Below are positions 43,577 to 51,096 of a stretch of DNA of 64,000 nucleotides, one piece after another. The notes under the pieces were generated by a model. The model was given only the letters and a program-made list of their open reading frames with translations, did no database searches and was not told the DNA's origin. The position numbers and the translations under genes were made by a program. Position 1 is the first letter of the stretch. Every line of letters starts with the position of its first letter. The DNA is from Polaribacter aestuariivivens (GTDB taxonomy: Bacteria; Bacteroidota; Bacteroidia; Flavobacteriales; Flavobacteriaceae), in NCBI RefSeq assembly GCF_005885675.1, contig NZ_VANR01000005.1:186001-250000 (forward strand), given 5' to 3'.

Positions 43577-44422
43577 TTAATTTAATTGAATTTGGACAAA
43601 CACAGGAAAATGATCTGAAGGGTATTTTAAATCTTTAGAATCTGTTAATACTGCGTATTTTTTTATTTCTAAGTTTGCATTTTTAGAAATCATTATATAA
43701 TCTATTCTGCGTGTAATTGGCTCATGAAATTTGAATCCATTAAAAGTTCCATCTGAACCAAAAACGTTTGTATTTGCTAGTTCTTTAGTGTCGTTAAAAT
43801 TTGCTTTTAATTTTGAAATTAATTTACTGTTAGGTTCTACATTAAAATCGCCCGTTAAAATTACGGGATAATTTTGAGTATTTACTTTTTTAATTTCAGT
43901 TTCGATTAACTCCATACCTTTTAATTGAGCCTCAGCACCCTTATGATCTAAGTGCGTATTAAATACCCAAATTTTTTCATCTGAATTTAAAACTGTCATT
44001 AAGCCATATGTACAAATTCTTGGATAGGAAGCATCCCAACCTAAAGACATTTTTTCTGGAGTTTCGGAAAGCCAAAAAGTATTTACATTACTAAATTTTA
44101 CTTTTGTTTTGTCGTAAAAAATTGCGGAATATTCACCTTTGTTTGCTCCATCTCTTCCATGACCAATGTAATTGTAATTTTTTAAACCATTTGTTAAATC
44201 TTCAATTTGATTTGGCCTACCTTCTTGAGTTCCAAAAACTGTAGGTTCATAAAACTTGATTTGAGATAATAAAAAATCTTTTCTATTTGCCCATTGGTTT
44301 TCAGCATCTGATTTTACATCTAAACGAATGTTATATGTCATTACTTTTAGCTCAGTTTGTTGTTTATTAGAATTACAACTAGCTAAAAAAATCAATGCAA
44401 TTATTAAAATGTTTTTCATCAT
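43577..44422 (-). CDS. Endonuclease/exonuclease/phosphatase-family lipoprotein
   Basis: The protein has 281 residues (ATGATG start). The lipobox FLASCNS marks a lipoprotein. The EEP-fold motifs are in order: VMTYNIRLD (Asn), FGTQEG (metal Glu), FNTHLDHKG, LTGDFN, RRIDYI and SDHFPV. EEP lipoproteins of this type act as phosphodiesterases or phosphatases outside the inner membrane. It lies between the GDPD::GH16 gene (2-base gap) and the GH3 gene (4-base gap), so it belongs to the same operon. Confidence 0.93.
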   Translation of the reverse strand: MMKNILIIALIFLASCNSNKQQTELKVMTYNIRLDVKSDAENQWANRKDFLLSQIKFYEPTVFGTQEGRPNQIEDLTNGLKNYNYIGHGRDGANKGEYSAIFYDKTKVKFSNVNTFWLSETPEKMSLGWDASYPRICTYGLMTVLNSDEKIWVFNTHLDHKGAEAQLKGMELIETEIKKVNTQNYPVILTGDFNVEPNSKLISKLKANFNDTKELANTNVFGSDGTFNGFKFHEPITRRIDYIMISKNANLEIKKYAVLTDSKDLKYPSDHFPVFVQIQLN

Positions 44423-44424
44423 TA

Positions 44425-46008
44425 TTACTTTTCCTTTTGATATACCCTTACATAATCTACAATCATTTTTTGTGGAAAAATAGTATCGTCAATTCCTTTT
44501 TTACCACCTAACATTCCACCAACTGCAACATTTAAAATTAAGTAAAATTTTTGATCAAATGGCCATTCTGCAGTTGTTTTGTGTTGATTAACAAATGTAT
44601 TGTAAATTTTACCATCTAAAATAAAGTCTATTTTTTCTGGCGTCCATTCTAATGCAAAGACATGAAACTCCTCATTTGGGTTATTGATAAAAACACTTTT
44701 ACCTTGTTGGGTATTTTTTGTATGATTAAAAGCTTTTGTATGAACTGTGCCAAAAATGGAATCGTTATTAAAACCAACATGTTCCATGATATCTATTTCA
44801 CCAGATTCTGGCCAACCAACTTTGGTTTTATTATCACCTAACATCCAAATTGCAGGCCACATACCAACACCTTTTGGTAATTTTGCCTTTACCTCAAATT
44901 TACCATATTGCCAAGATACAATGTTATTTGTAGTTAATCTTGCAGATGTGTATTTACCAACTTTTCTTTCTGCAGCATATTTTTTCCAGCTTTTTTTGAG
45001 TAAATCTGGATTGTTATAATCTTTGTTTGCAATGGTTTCTTTATGAGCTTCAATGATTAAAGTTCCATTTTCTACTCTTGCATTTTTTAAACTATCTGTA
45101 TAATATTGGTTTTCTCTGTTTGCTATAAAACCATAAGCAAAGTTCCATTTTGTTGGATCTGGGTTTCCTTTGTAATTAAATTCATCACTCCAAACCAAAA
45201 TGTAACCATTATTTGTTGGTGCTTTTTTAATTCTCTCAAAAACTAATTCTGGTTCATTTGTGGTTATATAATCAAAATCGTTTGCCAATAACCAATCTAT
45301 ATCTTCAGTTGAATTTGCTGTCCAAGCGTTTAAAGTAATATTTAATTCCTTTGCTTCAGAAATCCAATTAGGATTCTTTTTAATTTTATATGCTAAATAA
45401 TCTAAACCAGAAATTCCGTTTTCTTTTAATTCTTTTGGAGATTTTGAACCATCTAAATACTGTGTTTTTGCTGATGGATTTTTCTTTAAAATTCGTTTTA
45501 AAATATCAAAACTAAAACTGATGTATGAAGCTACAAATTTATCTGCTTTTAGTTCTTTTACTAGCGCTAGTGTTTTATCTGTTATTAGTACATTTCTCTC
45601 TTTTGAAGAAGTTGGTTTTAGCTCTACAATAAAACCTGTTGTGGTATTATTTTCCATACCCGCTAACAAATATGATTTTAGCGTTGGTAAAGTTTCACCA
45701 TTTGATAATTTTTTTGTTGCTAGTTCTTCATAGTTGGTTTCTTCAATAATTAAATCATTATAATCTTTATCGTGAGTTACAATTAGCACTTCGTCTTTGG
45801 TCATTCTCACATCAAACTCGCTTCCAAAACATTTTAAACGAATTGCTTCTTTTAATGATGCTATAGAATTTTCTGGCAAATTATTGTTTTTCCATGCTCC
45901 TCTGTGAGCAATTACTGGATTTTTAGCAAAGTCTATCTTTTCATTTGATGAAAATTTATTACATGAAAAAAATAAAGTAGTTACTAAAATGATGAATGAA
46001 AAGCGCAT
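44425..46008 (-). CDS. Fusion lipoprotein: glycerophosphodiester phosphodiesterase plus GH16 glucanase
   Basis: The protein has 527 residues and begins with a lipobox (LFFSCNK). Residues about 25-260 are a GDPD domain: VIAHRGAWKNNNLPENSIASLKEAI, SEFDVRMTKDEVLIVTHD, with His, Glu and Asp catalytic/metal residues kept. Residues from about 268 are a GH16 domain: YILVWSDEFNYKGNPDPTKWNF, WPAIWMLGD and the catalytic ESGEIDIMEHVG (ExDxxE). GH16 enzymes of this type cut beta-1,3-linked glucans. A GDPD joined to GH16 is unusual. It lies 105 bases after SusD across a strong hairpin. Confidence 0.94.
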   Translation of the reverse strand: MRFSFIILVTTLFFSCNKFSSNEKIDFAKNPVIAHRGAWKNNNLPENSIASLKEAIRLKCFGSEFDVRMTKDEVLIVTHDKDYNDLIIEETNYEELATKKLSNGETLPTLKSYLLAGMENNTTTGFIVELKPTSSKERNVLITDKTLALVKELKADKFVASYISFSFDILKRILKKNPSAKTQYLDGSKSPKELKENGISGLDYLAYKIKKNPNWISEAKELNITLNAWTANSTEDIDWLLANDFDYITTNEPELVFERIKKAPTNNGYILVWSDEFNYKGNPDPTKWNFAYGFIANRENQYYTDSLKNARVENGTLIIEAHKETIANKDYNNPDLLKKSWKKYAAERKVGKYTSARLTTNNIVSWQYGKFEVKAKLPKGVGMWPAIWMLGDNKTKVGWPESGEIDIMEHVGFNNDSIFGTVHTKAFNHTKNTQQGKSVFINNPNEEFHVFALEWTPEKIDFILDGKIYNTFVNQHKTTAEWPFDQKFYLILNVAVGGMLGGKKGIDDTIFPQKMIVDYVRVYQKEK

Positions 46009-46037
46009 TAGAAATATATTAATGATAAATTAGTTTC

Positions 46038-46089
46038 ATAAAAAATAGTATCGAAAAAAAATTAGGGGCTTAATTTTCGATACTATTTT
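46038..46089 (-). terminator. Strong hairpin between susD and the GDPD::GH16 gene
   Basis: On the minus strand a perfect 16-bp stem (46089-46074 / 46057-46042), extended by TTA/TAA, runs into six T. Partial termination here would lower expression of the enzymes relative to SusC and SusD. The gap otherwise holds no gene. Confidence 0.85.
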
Positions 46090-46113
46090 AATAAAGAATA
46101 AATACTTTGTTAA

Positions 46114-47739
46114 TTAGTATCCTGTATTTTGTGGGTAATTAGGCCCTAAAAGATCTAAATCTTCTTGAAAAATTGGCCAGTTTATAAAATGATCTTGCCA
46201 GTTTGTTCTTGGGTCTTTTGCTCCTCTATTTGCTGGAAAGAAATCGCCATCACCTGCAAAACTTGTTATTTGACGGTTAATTACATCTTGTCCCATTCTT
46301 TTTAGCGTAAACCAACGTTGACCTTCAAATGATAATTCTCTTGCTCGTTCATCTAAAATTACTTGTTCATTTACTGCTGTAACTGGAGCTGCATTGGCTC
46401 TTGTTCTAATAGCGTTAATGTATGGTAAAGGATCTCCTGTTGATCTCATAATAGCTTCTGCAGCTATTAAATAAGTTTCTGCCAATCTGTAAACTAAAAT
46501 ATTACTTCTGTTTCTGTAAGATTTTGGGTCGTCATCTTCTTGATTAAATTTAATACAAGATGGGTGCAATCTTTGATAATATCTTTGATATTGAACTCCA
46601 TTTGGATTTGCTGGTGAAATTGGTTTGTAAATATCAATTACATCACCTACATTTTTACCTGATGGTAAAGTATTTACATCATTATAAAAATAATTTAATC
46701 TAAAGTATGTGTTATCATCTCTAGTGTCATTTGGGTCTTCTGCCAATAAATCTAATAAATAATTGTTTGGTAATACTCTTGAAAAACCTCTACCTCCTTG
46801 TTCAATTTCTTCAACAATTCCTGGAATTTGAAAATATTGAGTAACAAAATTTGCGTTCATCATGGTTACTTCTCCACCACCTAAAACGTCGTCTTGAGAT
46901 TGAATTACGTATAATTGTTCAGAATTATTTCTATCACCTTTGAAAACATCTGCTGTTGTAGCTACTAAGCTATGAGGACTCATTGGATCTTCAATAACAT
47001 CTAATGCTTGTTTTTTAGCTTCAGCCCAGTCTCCTTCCCACATAGCTACTTTTGCTTTTACGTGTTTTGCTGTTCCTTTAGAAATTCTTCCAAATTTTAC
47101 ATTCCATTGTAAGTTATCTATCGCAAATTGTAAGTCGCTATTTATTAAATCAAAAATTTCTTCTTTTGTTGAATTGGTTTCAACTACATCAAAAGCATTT
47201 TCTACAGTTACAGATTTTGTAGTTACAAAAATGTTTTTATACATTCTATATAAATAAAAATAGGAATGCGCTCTAAAAAACTTTGCTTCTGCAATGATTT
47301 GATTTTTAGTTGCTTGATCTACATCTTCTACAACTTCTGCAGCATTAATTATATCTGTTGCTTTGTTGGTGATGTTGTAAAAATGTTTCCAAAATAACCT
47401 AGAGGTAAAATTTGATCCTAAATCTATTGGAGAAATACCTCTTTGATATCTTCCCATTAAACCTGTATAACCTGTTCTACTAAATGCTAAATCACTTCTA
47501 GATTGCATTAAAACTGCTCCCATATAATCTTGTGTGCCATTGTCGTAACGATCTCTATCGAACTTATACAAACTAACAACACCAGATTTTAAACCTTCTT
47601 CTGTATTATATATGTAACCTGAATCTATTAATGTGCTTGGTTGCTCATCTAAATAACCATCACATGACACCGTCAAAGTTATTACTGCTATTAGTAATAT
47701 ACTTTTTTTAATTGTTGAATAACTATTCTTAAATTTCAT
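46114..47739 (-). CDS. SusD/RagB-family glycan-binding lipoprotein
   Basis: The precursor has 541 residues with a lipobox (LTVSCDGYLDEQPSTLI). The SusD layout is seen: FFRAHSYFYLYRMYKNIFV, RLAETYLIAAEAIMRSTGDPLPYINAIRTRANAAPV and ILDERARELSFEGQRWFTLKRMG near the C-terminus. It caps the SusC channel and binds the glycan at the cell surface. It follows susC by 11 bases. Confidence 0.96.
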   Translation of the reverse strand: MKFKNSYSTIKKSILLIAVITLTVSCDGYLDEQPSTLIDSGYIYNTEEGLKSGVVSLYKFDRDRYDNGTQDYMGAVLMQSRSDLAFSRTGYTGLMGRYQRGISPIDLGSNFTSRLFWKHFYNITNKATDIINAAEVVEDVDQATKNQIIAEAKFFRAHSYFYLYRMYKNIFVTTKSVTVENAFDVVETNSTKEEIFDLINSDLQFAIDNLQWNVKFGRISKGTAKHVKAKVAMWEGDWAEAKKQALDVIEDPMSPHSLVATTADVFKGDRNNSEQLYVIQSQDDVLGGGEVTMMNANFVTQYFQIPGIVEEIEQGGRGFSRVLPNNYLLDLLAEDPNDTRDDNTYFRLNYFYNDVNTLPSGKNVGDVIDIYKPISPANPNGVQYQRYYQRLHPSCIKFNQEDDDPKSYRNRSNILVYRLAETYLIAAEAIMRSTGDPLPYINAIRTRANAAPVTAVNEQVILDERARELSFEGQRWFTLKRMGQDVINRQITSFAGDGDFFPANRGAKDPRTNWQDHFINWPIFQEDLDLLGPNYPQNTGY

Positions 47740-47750
47740 GATCTTGTTTT

Positions 47751-50700
47751 TTATAATTTAATTTTAACTCCAAAAGTAAACGCTGTTGCGTCTGGATAAC
47801 CTGTATCTGCATTAGAAAATGTACTTCTAATATTAACCTCTGGACTATACCCAATATAATCTGTTTTTGTAAATAAATTGGTTCCAGTAACATATAATTT
47901 TATTTGACTTAAACTTAGTTTTGTTGTTATAACATCTGGTAAAGTATACCCTAAACTAATGGTTCTTAATCTAACGTAAGAAGCATCTTTAACAGCCAAT
48001 GCATTTAAGTATTGTGGTGCTGCATCAAAGTTTGGTCTTGGAAAAGTTGTTGATGGGTTTTCTGGAGTATAATATGGAACTTTAACTCCGTTTAATTTTC
48101 CAGATAAAGTACCTCCGTTATTAAAGTCTGATAAGAATGGGTTTACTTTTGTTGCTCCTTCAACTGCATAAAAGTCTAAAAACAAATCAAAACCTTTGTA
48201 TTCCATTGTGGTAGATAATGAACCAAACCAATCTGGATTTGGATCTATAAACACTCTATCTTCTTGTGTTATTTTTCCATCTGGAACTCCAGTTACATTT
48301 CCATTAGCATCTACTCCATTTGTGTCTTTAATTCTAATATCTCCAGGTCTTAAATCTGTTTGAGTGATTGCAGAATCTGGGTTTGCTTGTGGTGCATTTG
48401 CAAAATCATCACCTTCTTGCCAAATACCATCAAATTGATATTGTCTTAAAACATTTGTTGGCTGACCAACAAAGTAGTTGTAAGCATCGTCTTCTAAAAT
48501 TGGGTTTCCATTACCATCATTATAAAGTGAAAGTAGTTTGTTTTGGTTGTTCGACCAAATTGTAGAAACTGACCATCTAAAGTCGTCATTATTAATTAAG
48601 TTGGCTGTTAAACTTAGTTCTATACCTTTGTTTTGCGCTTCACCTGCATTAAAGAATGTGTACTGATAACCTGTTGTAGAAGGCACACCTCTTCTTAATA
48701 ATAAATTGCTTGTAATTGCATCATAGTATTCTAAACTACCTGTTAAGAATCTATCAAATAAAGAAAAATCTACACCAATATTGAAAGTAGTTATTCTTTC
48801 ATGCTCTAATTGTGGGTTTGGTAAAATTACTGAAGGAGAATATCCTGAAGCTGACTCACCATCAAAAACATAATTTTGACCAGCAGCCGTAAACAATGAA
48901 GTATAAGGTCTGCTTAAAGAATTGATTAAAGAACCATAGGTTACTCTTAATTTTAATTCTTGAATTTCCTCTATATTTTCTATAAAACTTTCATTTTGCA
49001 TTTTCCAAGCAAATGCAATTGCTGGGTTTGTTGTCCACTTAAAGTCTCTTGCATTTACAGAAGAACCATCTCTTCTTACTGTACCTGTTACCAAATATTT
49101 ATCCATAAAATTGTAACGAGCTCTTGCCATGTAAGAAAGATTTCTTGTTTTGGTTTTGTTACGTTGCACTTCTACACCACCAATGGCATTTGTAATTCCA
49201 TCGTAACCTAAACTTTCGTTAGGAAAACCTCTACCTTCTGTAAATGTTTGTGTAAACTTATTTTCATCCATTGTTGATGCCAATGTTAAATTGAAAATAT
49301 TGTCTGGATTAAACTCTTTATTATAAGTGATTATGTTTTCTATAAAAAACGCTTCTCTTAATTGATTGTCTATTCTTGCAATACCTCTATCTGAATCTCC
49401 AGCTCCACTTAAAGAAGATTGGTACTGACCTCTTTCTGATGTTTTTCTGGTTAATGAAGTAGTTAATTGATATTTTAAATCATCTGTAATTTGATAAGTT
49501 GGAATAAAGTTTACCACAAAATCATTCCCTTTTTCGTCATGATCTTCTTCTCTTAAATTCCATAATGGGTTTATTGCAGTTCCATCTTCTCCACTTGGAA
49601 ATTGAGTAATATTTCCCATGTCATCATAAGCTCTTCCTAAAGGTGAAAACGTAATAACATTTACATTTGCAGCTCTTTCAGATAAATCATTAAGTAAGTT
49701 TATATCAAATCTTGCAGAAATTTTATCTGTAATTTTTTGATCAACATTTAATCTTAAATTTTTTCTTGTATATGTTGAAGTTGGTATAATACCTTCTTCT
49801 CTAAAATAATTTACACTTCCGTATACTTTTGTAAATTCTGTACCACCAACAATACTCAATGAATGACTATTTACAATTCCTGGAGCTACCAATTCATTTT
49901 CCCAATCTACAAACTCGTTATTTGCTATTGAGTTTAATTCGATATTACTAAAAATATCTGCATCATCTGGATATGAATTATCTGCTCTTGTTGCTCTTAC
50001 AGCTTCTCGTCTTAACTGTGCATATTCTTGTCCACTATAAACATCAAAATTTCTTTCTAGTTTTTTAGTAGTTAAAAATCCGTGGTAAGAAACATTTACT
50101 TTATTATTTTTTCCTCTTTTTGTTGTTATTAATATAACACCATTTGATCCTTTTGCTCCATAAATTGCTTGTGCAGAAGCATCTTTTAAAACCTCAATAG
50201 ATTCTATATCATCAGGATTAATATCTTCAATTCCTCCTTCTCTAATAATACCATCTACTACGTAAATACCACTTACATTACCTTCTATAGAACTTCTACC
50301 TCTTAATAAGATTTCCGAAGTTCCTCCAGGTCGTAAAGAACCTCCTCCAACATCTACTCGTAAACCAGAAACCCTACCTCTTAACATTTCTGTTACATCT
50401 GAAGTTGGAGTTGCTGTTGCTTTGGATAAATCGGCTTTTGCAACTGCACCAACAACATCGCTTTTTCTTCGAGTTCCATATCCTACAACAATAATTTCAT
50501 TTAAAGAATTTGCTTCAACTTCTAAAGCAATTTTTAAATCGCTATTTGTAATAGCTACTTCTTTTGTTTTGTATCCTATATAAGATACAACTAACACTTT
50601 AGCATCGTTCGCAACTGTTATTGAGAACTTTCCATCAAAATCGGTTGATGTTCCGTTTGCTGTTCCTTTCACTGTAACTGATGCTGACGGTAAAGGAAGC

Positions 50701-50819
50701 CCTGTTTCATCTAAAACAGTTCCTTTAACTGTTTTTTGAGCATAAACTGAAAAGCTTACTGCAAAAAACATTAAAAAAGTTACTAGCAACTGTTTTCTTT
50801 TTTTGATTGATTTACACAT
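47751..50819 (-). CDS. SusC/RagA-family TonB-linked outer-membrane transporter
   Basis: I start at ATG 50819 (MCKSIKKRKQLLVTFLMFFAVSFSVYAQ), giving 1022 residues with a good signal peptide; a GTG 14 codons upstream is less likely. A carboxypeptidase-like regulatory domain comes first (KTVKGTVLDETGLPLPSASVTVKG). The plug follows (EIIVVGYGTRRKSDVVGAV, IYVVDGI, IESIEVLKDASAQAIYGAKGSNGVILITTKRGK), then the beta-barrel ending AFTFGVKIKL. It imports oligosaccharides with TonB energy. It heads susC-susD and the enzymes. Confidence 0.97.
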   Translation of the reverse strand: MCKSIKKRKQLLVTFLMFFAVSFSVYAQKTVKGTVLDETGLPLPSASVTVKGTANGTSTDFDGKFSITVANDAKVLVVSYIGYKTKEVAITNSDLKIALEVEANSLNEIIVVGYGTRRKSDVVGAVAKADLSKATATPTSDVTEMLRGRVSGLRVDVGGGSLRPGGTSEILLRGRSSIEGNVSGIYVVDGIIREGGIEDINPDDIESIEVLKDASAQAIYGAKGSNGVILITTKRGKNNKVNVSYHGFLTTKKLERNFDVYSGQEYAQLRREAVRATRADNSYPDDADIFSNIELNSIANNEFVDWENELVAPGIVNSHSLSIVGGTEFTKVYGSVNYFREEGIIPTSTYTRKNLRLNVDQKITDKISARFDINLLNDLSERAANVNVITFSPLGRAYDDMGNITQFPSGEDGTAINPLWNLREEDHDEKGNDFVVNFIPTYQITDDLKYQLTTSLTRKTSERGQYQSSLSGAGDSDRGIARIDNQLREAFFIENIITYNKEFNPDNIFNLTLASTMDENKFTQTFTEGRGFPNESLGYDGITNAIGGVEVQRNKTKTRNLSYMARARYNFMDKYLVTGTVRRDGSSVNARDFKWTTNPAIAFAWKMQNESFIENIEEIQELKLRVTYGSLINSLSRPYTSLFTAAGQNYVFDGESASGYSPSVILPNPQLEHERITTFNIGVDFSLFDRFLTGSLEYYDAITSNLLLRRGVPSTTGYQYTFFNAGEAQNKGIELSLTANLINNDDFRWSVSTIWSNNQNKLLSLYNDGNGNPILEDDAYNYFVGQPTNVLRQYQFDGIWQEGDDFANAPQANPDSAITQTDLRPGDIRIKDTNGVDANGNVTGVPDGKITQEDRVFIDPNPDWFGSLSTTMEYKGFDLFLDFYAVEGATKVNPFLSDFNNGGTLSGKLNGVKVPYYTPENPSTTFPRPNFDAAPQYLNALAVKDASYVRLRTISLGYTLPDVITTKLSLSQIKLYVTGTNLFTKTDYIGYSPEVNIRSTFSNADTGYPDATAFTFGVKIKL

Positions 50820-50902
50820 TATTATTGATTTTTGATTTGATTTATTATTCAATATTACCACAACTACAAAAATTTAAGTTTAACGTAATATTAACTTAAA
50901 AT

Positions 50903-50934
50903 CAAATTTATGTATATTAATAGTTGTGTTCAAT
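50903..50934 (-). promoter_or_regulatory. susC promoter
   Basis: On the minus strand TAAATTTG (50910-50903) matches TAnnTTTG exactly, and ATTG (50934-50931) lies 20 bases upstream. Predicted start near 50898 leaves a leader of about 80 bases before susC. Confidence 0.65.
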
Positions 50935-50990
50935 AAAAAAGACCTTTACAAAAAAACTACAAAAAAAATAATTTTGAAAAAGCACACTAA

Positions 50991-51076
50991 AACGATTGAA
51001 TACAAAGGGTTTTAACAATATTAATTTTATTTTTAAAACAATCGTTAAAATGAAAATGTAGAGGTAATGTAGAGGT
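50991..51076. promoter_or_regulatory. Inverted and tandem repeats upstream of susC
   Basis: aacgattg (50991-50998) and caatcgtt (51039-51046) are perfect inverted repeats. aatgtagaggt occurs twice in tandem (51055-51065 and 51066-51076). They lie 80-170 bases upstream of the susC promoter and next to the end of the regulator gene. They are candidate binding sites for the Y_Y_Y/LuxR-type regulator; this is inference. Confidence 0.4.
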
Positions 51077-51096
51077 ATTGTTGTTAAATTATTATC

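Noticed and set aside
50820..50861. Longer SusC N-terminus from GTG 50861
   Set aside because: It adds 14 polar residues before a perfect signal peptide that starts at ATG 50819.
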